From JAPOUP01 sp965203255 (GTDB lineage Bacteria > Pseudomonadota > Alphaproteobacteria > Rhodobacterales > Rhodobacteraceae), in assembly GCA_965203255.1 (NCBI GenBank), contig OZ241882.1:3534001-3598000 (forward strand): a stretch of 64,000 nucleotides of DNA. The letters are read 5' to 3'. The position numbers and the translations under genes are program-made. Positions 51,079 to 61,723 of the stretch are shown here, piece by piece. Positions within the stretch are counted from its first letter, which is position 1, and every line of letters begins with the position of its first letter. A model generated the notes under the pieces. The model was given only the letters and a program-made list of their open reading frames with translations, did not search any database and was not told where the DNA came from.

Positions 51079-52812
51079 CAGAAATTCCCACCAGTGAAAT
51101 TCCGGTCCGGTTTCCGGCGGATTGCGGGCGTCGGCGGCGGATTCGGGCGGAATCCGGGCGTGCGGGGGCGTCCGGCGGCGTTCCGGTGGAAATAAGGGAT
51201 GTGTCGCGGGTCTGCCCCTGGGGCGGTTCGGTCGGGCGTTCAGGCGCGCCCGGGCGCCCCGCGCCGCGGCGGCGACCGTCCGGACGGTCCGGCGACGTTC
51301 AGGGCCACAGGCGCGTGCCCGTGGGTCAGGGCGGCGTAGAGTGTCCGCCAGTCGGGGACCGGGAAGTCGTGGAAGTATGACCGGGTTCTCTCGCGGAGGT
51401 ACCTCAGCCGCCCCCTCGCCTCCAGCGCGGCGGCGAACACCCTGCAGGAGGCGGCCTCGATCTGGTCCGTGAGGAAGGCGAGCATCATCGTCATGGCGAG
51501 CACGGTGGTCAGGTGCCGCTTTCCATGCCCGAAGCTGTGCTCGAAGTGGTAGCCCTGGTTCTTCAGCGTGTTGAACGTCTCGTTCTCTATCCGCCATCGG
51601 GAGCGGGCGGCGCGCATGACCGGCATGAGGCTGTCGCTGTCGACGGGAAGGTCGGTGACCCAGGAGAACCTCCGCTGCTTCTCCTCCACCCGGTGGGTCG
51701 GGTCGTCCGGGCCGCGGTGGTGCTTCGCGATGTATGTCCTCTTGATGACCGTCTCCCGGTATTCGATGACGTTGACCCTGATGTCGGGATGGGAGGCGTT
51801 GACTGGCGCACCGTTCAGGTAGCGGAAGTCGTGCCGGGTGCCGTCGGCGTCGGTGAACCGGGCGGTGCGGGTGTCGGGGCTGGCGTCGAGGCTGGCGAAC
51901 AGCAGCGCGTGGTCGCCGGGTTTCGCGCCGAGGATGAAGCGGAGGCCGTGCCGCCGCAGGCGGGCGATGTGGGGCCCGTTGGAGGCGAGGCCGTCCTGCA
52001 GGACGATGGCCTTCAGGTGCGGATGCTCCCGCCGGAGGTCGTCGATGAACCGCGCGGCGGCGTTGCGCTCGCAGTCGTTCTTCGTGTCCCCGTCGGTCCT
52101 GGCGATCGGCTCCGGGGCCAGCGGCAGCACCTCGCGGCGTTCCGGGTGGCAGACCACGGCGGCGAGCATGCTGTGCGAGTAGGTCCTCGATCCATCACTG
52201 CGGCGGGCGACGCAGCAGTGGTCGCAGTGGACGGATTTCGAGCTGAAGTAGCCGGTGCCGTCAATCGAGATCAGGTAGTGGCCGTCGAAAACCGGCTGGT
52301 CCTCCAGCACCCTGCCGCGCTGCAGCCTCGCGAACAGGGTCCTGAACGCCGGGCGCAGCTGCCTGGGGTCGACCGTGTCGAGGCGTTTCCGCATGGCGGA
52401 GTCGCAGGGCGCCGCCGCGATCCCGAACAGCGTCCGGAGGTTCCCGCGGACGATGGCGTCCCTGCGGCTGTCCCTGTCGAACTGCAGGAGCGACGGATAT
52501 TTGAGCGAGAACATCGCGAACGCCGACATGAGGTGGTCCGCGAGGCTGAACCGGCGCCCGTCCACCGGATCGTCGATCCTGCCGAAGCATTCCGCAAGCG
52601 CCCTGATCAGCCCGGGCCTGCCGAGGTCCTTCCGAAACCGCATCGTCCCAACTCCCGTCATCGAAGTCAACACCGGTTGCGGTAAGGGCCCCAGCCTATG
52701 ATGTCCAGAGGATTCCGGGCGGTTTCCAGTCGTCTGGAAGGAAAAGTCTACGAAACCCGGTTCACGGAAGCCCAAGGAATACAGGGTCCGGAAGGGCTGG
52801 TGGGAATTGCTG
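51079..52812 (-). mobile_element. 1.73 kb DDE insertion sequence in the AddB-like gene
   Basis: Ends are CAGAAATTCCCACCAG (left) and the complement of CAGCAATTCCCACCAG (right), 15 of 16 matching. A 9-bp duplication GCGCGCAGC flanks it exactly. The insertion is recent: duplication and ends are intact and the transposase gene is open. Confidence 0.93.
51240..52643 (-). CDS. IS4-superfamily-type DDE transposase
   Basis: A 467-residue transposase. Visible: SIDGTGYFSSKSVHCDHC near 135 with the first Asp, KAIVLQDGLASNGPHI near 240 with the second, and RSRWRIENETFNTLKNQGYHFEHS near 375 with the Glu in the YREK-like motif. A zinc-like CDHCC pair is present. The group is that of IS4-like / DDE_Tnp_1 transposases; I cannot fix the IS family. 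The start is ATG 52643; the frame extends to 52775 into the right end without support. Confidence 0.9.
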   Translation of the reverse strand: MRFRKDLGRPGLIRALAECFGRIDDPVDGRRFSLADHLMSAFAMFSLKYPSLLQFDRDSRRDAIVRGNLRTLFGIAAAPCDSAMRKRLDTVDPRQLRPAFRTLFARLQRGRVLEDQPVFDGHYLISIDGTGYFSSKSVHCDHCCVARRSDGSRTYSHSMLAAVVCHPERREVLPLAPEPIARTDGDTKNDCERNAAARFIDDLRREHPHLKAIVLQDGLASNGPHIARLRRHGLRFILGAKPGDHALLFASLDASPDTRTARFTDADGTRHDFRYLNGAPVNASHPDIRVNVIEYRETVIKRTYIAKHHRGPDDPTHRVEEKQRRFSWVTDLPVDSDSLMPVMRAARSRWRIENETFNTLKNQGYHFEHSFGHGKRHLTTVLAMTMMLAFLTDQIEAASCRVFAAALEARGRLRYLRERTRSYFHDFPVPDWRTLYAALTHGHAPVALNVAGPSGRSPPRRGAPGRA

Positions 52813-52821
52813 GCGCGCAGC
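52813..52821. repeat. Target-site duplication, right copy
   Basis: GCGCGCAGC directly after the IS; pair of 51070-51078. Confidence 0.93.
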
Positions 52822-55296
52822 CATCCAGGCGGCCCTGCCCGCCACGCCGATGGGCGAGCTGGAGAGCATTAAGGCTCTTCCCGGCATGATCGACGCGACA
52901 GCCGACACGCTCCACAAAGCCTGGCGCGCGGGCCTCGATCTTGCCGCACGCGCGGCCGACCATCCGCGTCTCGCCGCTATCGCGCGTCTGGAAGCGGCCG
53001 TCCTCGATCAGCTTCCGCCCGGCATGATGCGGCCCCTCGACATCGCCGCCGCCGCGACGGCCCGCATCGGGCATGCTCCGGCGATCCTCGGCCCGATGGA
53101 GATCGTTGGCCTTACCGAACTCTCGCCCTGTTGGCGGCCGCTGCTCCAGGCCCTCACCGCCCATATCCCCGTGCAGTGGATGGCCGGCCCGAAGAGCGTT
53201 CCCGCGTGGCTGGACGGCACAGGCGTCACGATCACGCGCACACCGGCGCAAACGCCAGGGATCAGCGCCGTCAGCGCGGCGACCGCCTATCACGAGGCCA
53301 TCGAGGCGATGCGCTGGGCGCTTAGCCTGCTCGCAGCCGGCGTCTCGCCCTCGGAGATCGCCATCGCGACCGCATCGCCCGCCGATTACGACGATCATTT
53401 CCTGGCCCTGCGCGCCGACGCAAACATCGACCTGCACTTCGTCCACGGCGTCCGCACCGTCACCACCCGCGAGGGCCAGGCGGCTGCGGCGCTGGCCGAC
53501 ATCGTGGTTCGCGGCCTGTCGCAGTTGCGGCTACGCCGCCTCGCGGCGCTCTGCCGGGATAGCGGGCCTTTCGAGACCCTGCCCGAAGGCTGGCTGCGCG
53601 TTCTGCCGACCGATGCGCCGCTTTCGATGCCGAGCGCCTGGAACCGCCTGCTGGCCCGGTTGATGCCGCAAGACTGGCCCGACGGCGCCGACCATGTTCC
53701 GGCGCTGCGCACGGCGGTCGAGACCCTGGCAAAAGGATCGGGGGCCGCCAGCGAGATCGGAGAAGCCTTCCTCAAAGGCCGCGCGCTCGCGATCTGGCGC
53801 AAGGCGCTGCTCGCCGGTCCCGCCGCCTCGATCGACGCGACGCTGGAGGCCCTGAAGCAGGACGACGGACTGGAAGCGTGCGTCTGCGTCGCCTGGATGC
53901 CGGCCAGCGCGCTCGCGGCGTCGCCCCGCCGCCTCGTGAGGCTTCTCGGGCTTAATTCCTCGCGCTGGCCGCGCGGGATCGCCGAAGACCGGCTGATCCC
54001 GGACCATATCATCCCGACTCCGGTGCTCGACCCGCTGCCGGTCAACCTCGCCGACCGCCGCGACTTCGAGACGATCCTCGCCACGACGGCCGACACCGTC
54101 GTCCTGTCGCGCGCCCGGCGCGACAGCGACGGGCGTCTCCTGGGTCGCAGCCCTCTGCTCGCCGGGCGTGGCGACGAAACCTATCTGCGCCGCAACGCGA
54201 CGCCGGCGCACGCCTTCAGCGAAACAGACCGCCTCATGGCCCGGCCCCAAGAGTTCGCAGCCGATCCGCAAGCGGTCGGTGCGCAGGGCTGCTGGCGCGA
54301 CTGGCGGCAGGCCGAGATTACTCCCCATGACGGCCTCGTGCGAGCAGATCATCCGCTCGTTCTCGCCATCCTCGGCCGCACCCAGTCGGCCAGCTCGCTG
54401 CGCCGCCTGCTGCGCAATCCGCTGAGTTTCGTGTGGGTCTATGCGTTCGGATGGCGTGAACCGCAGAGCAGCGCCGAACCGCTCGTGCTCGACGCGCTCG
54501 GGATCGGCGATCTCGTTCACTTGGTTCTCGACCGCGCCTTGCGCGACCTCGAAACCGGAGACGGTTTTGCCTCCGCCGACGCCGAGACCATCGAAGCCGC
54601 GGTGGCGCGGGCCGCGCAAGCCGTCGCCGCCGATTGGGAAAGCGAGCGTCCGGTTCCGCCGGCCGTCATCTGGAGCCGCACGATCGACGACGCCTGCGTG
54701 ATGGCGGGCCGCGCCTTGTCCTATGGTGATGATGTCCTGCCGGGCGCACGCTCCTACGGAGAGGTGCCCTTCGGCGGTTTGGAGCCGAATTCCGACGCGG
54801 AAACGCCCTGGGATGCGAGCGCGCCGGTCACGATTCCTGACACGGGATTCAACATCGCCGGCTATATCGACCGGCTCGACATCTCGGGCGACGGCAAGCG
54901 CGCCCTCGTGCGGGACTATAAGACCGGACGGCCGCCGCGCGGCGACATCCGCCTCAATGGCGGACGAGAACTTCAGCGCTGTCTCTATGCCTTCGCGGTG
55001 AAGGCGCTCCTCGGCGACGATGTCGCCATCAGCGCCTCGCTGCTCTACCCGCGCGAGCCCGTCGATCTCCAGCTCGCCGATCCCGAGGCCGTGCTCGAGG
55101 AGATCACGGGCTATCTGCGCGCGGCACGGTCGAGTCTCGCCGGAGGCGCGGCCCTGCCTGGCCCGGATACCGGCGGCCACTATGACGACCTCGCCTTCGC
55201 CCTGCCGGCCAACGCCAGCGACACCTATTGCAAACGCAAAATGCCGGCCGCCACGGAGCGGCTTGGCGAAGTCGCTCAGGTCTGGGAGGCGGAATG

Positions 55297-58200
55297 ATGA
55301 GCAGCGTGTCCAAGGTGCTGAAGGACGACGGCGCGCGCCGCGATGCGATCAGCCTCCATGATCGCTCGATCCTGGTCGAGGCCGGCGCGGGCTCAGGCAA
55401 GACCGCCGTCATGGCCGGCCGCATTGCCGCAATGCTGGCCGAAGGCGTCGCGCCGCGCTCCATCGCCGCCGTCACCTTCACCGAACTCGCCGCGAGCGAG
55501 TTGCTGTCGCGTGTCCGCGAGTTCGTCGCCGATCTCTCGGCTGGCACGATCTCGACCGACCTGCGCGTGGCGCTGCCCGATGGGCTGTCCCAAGCCCATC
55601 GCGACAATCTCGCCGCCGCCAGCGCCGCGATCGACGAAATCACCTGCTCGACCATCCACGGCTTCTGCCAGCGCCTAATCAAGCCCTATCCGGCGGAGGC
55701 CGACATCGATCCCGGCGCCGGCGTCATGGATCGCAACCAGGCCGACCTCACCTTCCTTGAGATTGTCGATGTCTGGCTGCGCGAACGCCTGTCCGGCGGT
55801 CAGGGCGGTATCCTGGCCGAGATGGTGCTGCACAGCCCCGGCGAGACCGTGGCGCTCATCCACAAGATCGCCGAGAATCTGCGCCGCCGCCCCGCGCTCG
55901 CGGCCCCATCCGTCTCCCCGCTTGACGGCCACCTGACGGCGTTCCGGCAGGCGGCTGCGGACTTCGCGGGCTTCATGGATGGTGTGGCGGCGGCCGAGCC
56001 GGAAACGGTAACGATCGTCGAGCGGCTGGCCGAAATGGCGACGGCCTTGGCGAACGGTCCCGATCCCGCGACGCCTGCGGGCCTCGTCCGCCTCCTGACT
56101 TCACGGCCCCACCCGGACCTTTGCACCAAGGCAGGGGCCTTCACCTCCTATCGCAAGAAAGGCAAATGGGCTGCCGCGGCCAAGCAGGCCGGTCTCTCCA
56201 AGGCCGACGGCGACCGGTTTAACGACGCTGCCGAGACCCACTATACCGCCTGCTGCGACGCCTGGGGCGCGCTGGCGCAGGCCGCCGCGGGCCATGCCTT
56301 GGCGGCGCTGATCGACGAAGCGCGTCCGATCCTGCAACGCTATCGCGACCACAAGCGCGCCAGCGCCCAGCTCGATTTCGACGATCTTATTTTCGCCGCG
56401 CGCGACTTGCTGCGCGACCACGACGCCGTGCGCCGGGCGCTGGGGCAGCGTTTCGCCCATGTCCTCGTCGACGAGTTCCAGGACACCGATCCGCTGCAAA
56501 CCGAAATCTTCTGGCGGTTGTGCGGCGAGCCGGTCGATGGCAATGCCGACTGGACCCGGTTCCAAATCCGACCAGGCGCGCTCTTCCTGGTCGGCGACCC
56601 CAAGCAGGCGATCTATCGCTTCCGGGGCGCCGATGTCGGCGCCTATGTGCAGGCGCGCGACGCCTTCCGCGCCCAAGACCCCGACAGCCTCCTGTCGATC
56701 TCCACCAACTTCCGCTCCTGCGCCTCGATCCTCACCTTCGTCAACGAGCGCTTCGAGGCCGTGCTCTCGGCCGACGGCCAGCCGGGTTTCACCGCTCTTG
56801 ACCCGTTCCATGACGACCAGGGCGGCCTGTGCGTGGCGGCCCTCGACATCGCCGTGGCCGACGAAAACGGCAAGGCCAGTGCCGAAAAGCAGCGCGACGC
56901 CGAAGCCGACGCCATCGCCGAGCTGTGCGCCCGGCTGATCGAATGCCACCCCATCATCGACCGTCGTAGCGGCGCCGAGCGCCCCTGCCAACCGGGCGAC
57001 ATCGCCTTGCTCGCGCCAACCGGCGCGGAGCTGTGGCGCTATGAGGAAGCCTTGGAACGCCGCGGCATCCCCGTGGCGACCCAAGCCGGCAAGGGGTTGT
57101 TCCGCCGCCAGGAGATCCAGGACCTGATCGCGCTGACCCGCGTCCTGGCCGATCGCCGCGACACGCTGGCGCTCGGCGCGCTGCTGCGCGGGCCTCTGGT
57201 CGGTCTCACCGAAGAAGACCTGCTGGACATCATCTGGGGACTTCCGCGCTCGGAGGAACAGCCGGATAGGATTCCGCGCCTGGATCTCAGCATCGACCCT
57301 GCCGTCATCGCGCACCCGCTCGCGCGCGACGTCATCGAGCGGCTGCAATCGCTCTCCCGGCGCGGCAACAGCACGACCCCGCACGAGCTGCTCTCGCAGG
57401 CCGCGGACGTGTTGCGCGTCCGTCCGCTCCTCCTCGAGCGCCATCGCGGCCAGGCCGAGCGCGCGCTCGCCAATGTCGATCTCTATCTCAGGCTGTCGAC
57501 CGGCTACGCCGTGCGCGGCCTGCGCGCCTTCGCCGAGGCGATGACAGCGGCGTGGTCCGACGAGGCCCGCGCCGTCGAGGGACGGCCCGACGCCCAGGAG
57601 GAAGCGGTCGCGCTCTTCACCATGCACGCGGCCAAGGGGCTGGAATGGCCGATCGTCATTCCGGTCAACACCATGACCGGCGTCATGGCGCCCGACAGCG
57701 CCGTGATCGACCGCCACACCGAGACCTTCTATTGCCCAGTTCTGGGCGTCACGCCCGAGGGCTACGAAACCACGCGCCAGGCGGAAAAGGAGGAGCTGGA
57801 CCGCGAACGCATCCGGCTCTGGTATGTCGCGGCCACCCGTGCCCGCGAACTCCTCGTCTTGCCCCGGCTCGACGCCACGCCGTCGAAATCGGCTTGGATT
57901 GGGCTTGTCGATCTGTCGCTCGCCGACCTTCCCGGCCTGGACGTCTCTCACTTGCCTGCCGGTCTCGCGGCCGCAGGTGCGGGCGCGGGCAACACCCAGA
58001 CGCGCGCGAGCTTCGCCGCCGAAGCCGAAGCCATCGCGGCCGCGCAGACACGGTTGACCTGGCTCGCGCCCAGCCGTGACGAAAACGCCGCCGGGCCCGT
58101 GCTGCGGGAAGAAGAAGCCGCGCTCTGGACGGGATCGGCCGACGATCAGCCCCCCGAGCTGGAAGCAGCCGTCCTCGTGCAGGGGGGCCGCGAGCGCGGG

Positions 58201-58695
58201 CTGATCCTCCACAAGCTCATGGAAGAGGTGCTGACCGGCGAAATCCCAGAAGCGGAAGCCGCCCTGACCGAACGAGCTGGCCACCTCATCCGCGCCCTCG
58301 GCCAGTCTCTGGTCGCCGACCCGGCCACGGGGCTGTCAGCGCAGGAACTGGCGGCCTGTGTGGCCCGGACCCTGGCTCTGCCTGACATCGCGGCCCTACG
58401 GCCGGGTCTTCTGGCCGAATTTCCCGTCTATTCCGCACAGGCGGCCAACGGCGTGGAAACCGCAACGGCCGGGATCGCCGATGCCCTGACCCTGACGGCC
58501 GAGGGCCGCCCCGCCGTAGTCGTGGACTGGAAAAGCGATGTGACGCCGGCGCCGGGAACGCTCGATCACTATCGCGCACAGGTGCGGGCCTATCTCGACA
58601 TGACCGGCGCCGAGCGCGGACTGATCGTACTGATGACCTCCGGCGCCGTCATTCCCGTCGTGCCGACGAAGCCGACCGAGAGCGAGGTGGCCTGA
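55297..58695 (+). CDS. AddA-like UvrD helicase-nuclease, block B
   Basis: A 1132-residue superfamily 1A helicase. Motif Ia/I is LVEAGAGSGKTAVMAG near 30, the Walker B/motif II is VLVDEFQDTDPLQTEIFW near 387, GDPKQAIYRFRGADV is motif III, AAKGLEWPIVIPVN is motif V and WYVAATRARELLVL is motif VI. The C-terminal RecB nuclease has VVVDWKSDV (DxK) and HYRAQVRAYL (QxxxY). With the AddB-like protein it would make an AddAB-type DNA end-processing machine, but the sequences are divergent from housekeeping AddAB. The start at 55297 shares one base with the stop of the preceding gene. Confidence 0.92.
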   Translation: MSSVSKVLKDDGARRDAISLHDRSILVEAGAGSGKTAVMAGRIAAMLAEGVAPRSIAAVTFTELAASELLSRVREFVADLSAGTISTDLRVALPDGLSQAHRDNLAAASAAIDEITCSTIHGFCQRLIKPYPAEADIDPGAGVMDRNQADLTFLEIVDVWLRERLSGGQGGILAEMVLHSPGETVALIHKIAENLRRRPALAAPSVSPLDGHLTAFRQAAADFAGFMDGVAAAEPETVTIVERLAEMATALANGPDPATPAGLVRLLTSRPHPDLCTKAGAFTSYRKKGKWAAAAKQAGLSKADGDRFNDAAETHYTACCDAWGALAQAAAGHALAALIDEARPILQRYRDHKRASAQLDFDDLIFAARDLLRDHDAVRRALGQRFAHVLVDEFQDTDPLQTEIFWRLCGEPVDGNADWTRFQIRPGALFLVGDPKQAIYRFRGADVGAYVQARDAFRAQDPDSLLSISTNFRSCASILTFVNERFEAVLSADGQPGFTALDPFHDDQGGLCVAALDIAVADENGKASAEKQRDAEADAIAELCARLIECHPIIDRRSGAERPCQPGDIALLAPTGAELWRYEEALERRGIPVATQAGKGLFRRQEIQDLIALTRVLADRRDTLALGALLRGPLVGLTEEDLLDIIWGLPRSEEQPDRIPRLDLSIDPAVIAHPLARDVIERLQSLSRRGNSTTPHELLSQAADVLRVRPLLLERHRGQAERALANVDLYLRLSTGYAVRGLRAFAEAMTAAWSDEARAVEGRPDAQEEAVALFTMHAAKGLEWPIVIPVNTMTGVMAPDSAVIDRHTETFYCPVLGVTPEGYETTRQAEKEELDRERIRLWYVAATRARELLVLPRLDATPSKSAWIGLVDLSLADLPGLDVSHLPAGLAAAGAGAGNTQTRASFAAEAEAIAAAQTRLTWLAPSRDENAAGPVLREEEAALWTGSADDQPPELEAAVLVQGGRERGLILHKLMEEVLTGEIPEAEAALTERAGHLIRALGQSLVADPATGLSAQELAACVARTLALPDIAALRPGLLAEFPVYSAQAANGVETATAGIADALTLTAEGRPAVVVDWKSDVTPAPGTLDHYRAQVRAYLDMTGAERGLIVLMTSGAVIPVVPTKPTESEVA

Positions 58696-58699
58696 GCCC

Positions 58700-59878
58700 A
58701 TGTCGTCTCTTGCCTGGATCGATTTCGACGAAGCCGAGCGGCAGCGCGCGCAGCGCATCGTGGCGCTCTTTCAGGAGCGCGAGACCCGCGACGAGCTGGG
58801 GCTGGGGGCGATCCGGGATTCCATCGCCGATCATCTCTTTCCGGGCACGAGTACGATCCAGACGCGCCTGCGATACATGCTGTTCATTCCCTGGCTCTAT
58901 CGGGCGCTGGAAAAGCGCGAAGTACCTGAAGCGCAGCTCCGCACCGAGGCGCGCGACACCGAAATCCGGCTTGCCGACGCCCTGAAAGCCGGCGGCGAGT
59001 CCAACGGCATCATCGGCCGGGATGCAGGACCACGGCTCCAGCGGTTGCCTAGTTCTGTCTATTGGGCTGGCCTGGGCGCGTGGGGCATCCGGGTCTTTCC
59101 CGGCTCGCTCGACAGTCTGTTCGTCGCCTTGCGGGGCCGTAGCCGGTCGCGCGGTGCATCCAGCGGCGACGACGCTCTGGCCGGTGCCCAGACGCCCGCC
59201 GTCTGGAATCCGGCCTTGCCCCAGATGCCCGGCGACCTGCTTGAGCACGCCGTCTTCCGCCTGACCACCGACGAGGCGCAATTCCTCATCGACCGCCTGA
59301 TCGCCAGCCAGCCCACCGCACTGGTCACGATGCTGGCGCGCGAAGGCATCGACGCGGACTGCAACTATATCTGGACGCACCCCCATCTGTCGGCGTTTCC
59401 ATCCGCCGCGCGCCGCCTCGTCCAGCATGGGGACGTCTTCTCCCATGTGATGCACGGCGCCGCACTGCTCTATAACCTCGCGCTCAGCGAGCTACGCCAG
59501 CGCGACGACTGGATCGAGGACTATCGCGCTCGGCTTGAAACTTGGAGCGACGAACTCGATACCGTCGCCGTCCGCGCGTGGTCGCTCGATGATTTCTGGA
59601 ATGTCGTGGAGCACCCGGCGCACGCCGTCCGACCGGCCGCTAAGCGGTTCGTGAGCGAGTGGCGCGATCTGCTTCTGGCCGGGACGGAGCAGGTAATCTT
59701 GGCGCCCGCAGCGCGGCGGCTTGTCGAGGAGCGCGAACGCCGGCTCAAGGCCAGCCAGTCCCGCTACGCCAATCATGCTGTCCGCGACCGCTGGACCGGC
59801 GCATCGGGCGCCGACCGCCTCAGCTTCCGCTGGGCGCAGGCCAAATCCCACCTGCGGGATCTCGCCCATGCTGAATAA
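58700..59878 (+). CDS. DUF6361-type protein, block B
   Basis: A 392-residue mostly helical protein. The N-terminus SLAWIDFDEAERQRAQRIVA, GLGAIRDSIADHLFPGTSTI and RYMLFIPWLYRALEK is the pattern I associate with DUF6361, a family of unknown function often found beside phospholipase-D-like and helicase genes. A Trp-rich middle (VYWAGLGAWGIRVFPG) and a charged C-terminal helical part follow. No catalytic motif is visible. It begins four bases after the AddA-like stop and overlaps the next gene by 11 bases. Confidence 0.75.
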   Translation: MSSLAWIDFDEAERQRAQRIVALFQERETRDELGLGAIRDSIADHLFPGTSTIQTRLRYMLFIPWLYRALEKREVPEAQLRTEARDTEIRLADALKAGGESNGIIGRDAGPRLQRLPSSVYWAGLGAWGIRVFPGSLDSLFVALRGRSRSRGASSGDDALAGAQTPAVWNPALPQMPGDLLEHAVFRLTTDEAQFLIDRLIASQPTALVTMLAREGIDADCNYIWTHPHLSAFPSAARRLVQHGDVFSHVMHGAALLYNLALSELRQRDDWIEDYRARLETWSDELDTVAVRAWSLDDFWNVVEHPAHAVRPAAKRFVSEWRDLLLAGTEQVILAPAARRLVEERERRLKASQSRYANHAVRDRWTGASGADRLSFRWAQAKSHLRDLAHAE

Positions 59879-61723
59879 GCGCAGCCTCGATCCCGAACAG
59901 CGAACGCTCTACAGCGCTAATCTTCAGCCGCCGGCTGGCTATGTCTTCGACGCGGCGGTCGCGACGACCTTCTCGCTCGACTTCGAGACCGCGCTCGCGG
60001 TGCCGGTCAGTCTGGCGCTCTTCGCCGCCGAGAACCGCGACGACATTCTCTCTCATCCTCTGGCGCTGCTCGAGGGCGCCGAGCGCATCGCCGGCCGCCT
60101 CGTCGTCTTCACCGACGCCGGCCATATCCAGGCGAGCGCCAGGCCGCATTCCAGGCTGTGCTCGCTGCTCGAACGCATCATCGTCGAGGCCGCCGCCCCT
60201 CAAGGCGGGGCCTTCCACCCCAAGATGTGGGCGCTGCGCTTCACGCCGCTGCGGCCCGAAGACCCGGCCCGCCTGCGTCTGCTCATTCTCTCCCGAAACC
60301 TGACGCGCGACCGCTCATGGGACATTGCCGCCACCCTCGACGGCGTGATCACCAGGCAGCCCAAAGCCGTCAACCGCCCGGTCGCCGACTTCCTTCGTCA
60401 GCTCCCCGACCTAGCGACCGTCGGCGTTCCCGACGGAACGACGAAGCTTGTCGATGACCTGGCCGAAGACATGCGCCGCGCCGAATGGAGCCTGCCCGAA
60501 CCGTTCCAAAGCGTCTCCTTCGCCGTCAATGGCCTCGGCGGCAAGCCATGGCGACCGGAGCCTTGCGTTCGGCTTGGCGTCGTGTCGCCCTTCTGCGATG
60601 ATCAAACCTTGTCGATGCTCGCCGGCTTGGCCAGCGCCGAAAAGCCCATCTTCATCGGGCGATCCGACGAACTCGCCCAGGTGCCCGGCGCCACGCTGGA
60701 TGGCTTTGCCCGCGTGGCCGTGCTCGACGAGATGGCGGCCACGGAAGATGGCGAGGAGGAGGATGCAGCGGCCCTGCAAGGGCTCCATGCCAAGGCGTTC
60801 ATCGCCGAACGCGGCTGGGACACCGCGATTACGGTCGGCTCAGGAAACGCCACGCGGCCAGCGCTGCTGACCGGCAGCAATGTCGAGATATTCACCACCC
60901 TGACCGGAAAGCGGTCGCGGGTCGGCAGCGTCGAGGAAATTCTCGGCGACAAAGGATTCGGCTGGCTGACGCGGCCATTCGTGCGCGACGAGACGGGAGC
61001 CGCCGATGCCGCGCAACGAGCCGCCGAGGCACGTTTGGATCAGGCCCGGCGCGAGATTTGCCGTAGCGGCCTCACGCTCCGTTGCGAGCGCGGAGAGCAC
61101 GCCGCTGATGGCGCGCCGGTCTGGCGGGTCTGGCTGGTCCCGTCCGAACCGCTGCCCCTTACCGGGCTCAGCGCTCTGCGTGTTTGGCCGATCACACGGG
61201 GCGAAGGGCATGCGCGCGATGTGCTGGAGCCGCTCCGGCAGGGACAGCCCGCCGACCTTGGCACGATGCCCTTGGTTGACCTTACCCGGTTCCTCGCCTG
61301 TCACCTGACAGACGAGACGGAAGGCGTTTCGATCCTGTTCAGCACTGGACTCATGATGGAGGGGCTGCCCGCAGAGCGCCACGCCGCCATCCTGCGCTGG
61401 GTTATCGACAGCAAGGACGCCTTCTTCCGCTATCTCCGGTTGCTCCTCTCCGAACTGGGCGATCCCTTCGCCGCCGCCCTCGCGGCGCAGGACGGGTCAG
61501 GCCAAGGCGCCTGGCGCGCGGCAAGCGACGACGTGCCCATCCTCGAGGAGATGGTTCGGGCCTTCTGCCGGGGCGGGACCAGCTTCGCGCCATCGAACGG
61601 CTGATCGCACGCCTGGAAACCGGCGACGGTGACGATACCGATCCGATTCCGGTCGAGTTCCGCGCACTCTGGAACACATTCCGAATTGCGCTCGCCACGC
61701 AGGATGCCGCGCATGCCGAATGA
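59868..61723 (+). pseudogene. Phospholipase-D-like protein with two HKD motifs, frameshifted near its 3' end
   Basis: Two PLD half-sites are seen: GAFHPKMWALRF with LILSRNLTRDRSWD near residue 120-150, and LHAKAFIAERGWD with VGSGNATRPALL near 305-330. PLD-family proteins in defence loci (for example DrmC of DISARM) are nuclease-like. The open frame stops at 61604 (GTSFAPSNG), but in the next frame LRAIERLIARLETGD continues to a stop at 61723, and it fits if one G is missing near 61575. Without the shift it would have about 618 residues and overlap the next gene by 11 bases. The catalytic sites are unaffected. Confidence 0.8.

Larger units (their letters stand above)
50900..55297 (+). pseudogene. 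AddB-like PD-(D/E)XK nuclease gene split by an IS, block B
   Basis: Joining 50900-51078 to 52822-55297 restores one frame of 884 residues (LRAA followed by IQAALPATPMGELESIK), so the intact gene is known exactly. The C-terminal RecB-type nuclease is clear: GYIDRLDIS, then ALVRDYKTGRPP (D...DxK) and ELQRCLYAF (QxxxY). The N-terminal two thirds resemble AddB, an inactivated helicase-like scaffold. The 3' part has an in-frame ATG at 52850 and could be expressed alone if the IS carries an outward promoter. It overlaps the AddA-like start, as in an addBA unit. Confidence 0.85.

Noticed and set aside
53531..58284. Long minus-strand frames opposite the AddB/AddA-like genes
   Set aside because: High GC leaves antisense frames open; they have no motifs, while the plus-strand genes have complete helicase and nuclease motifs.
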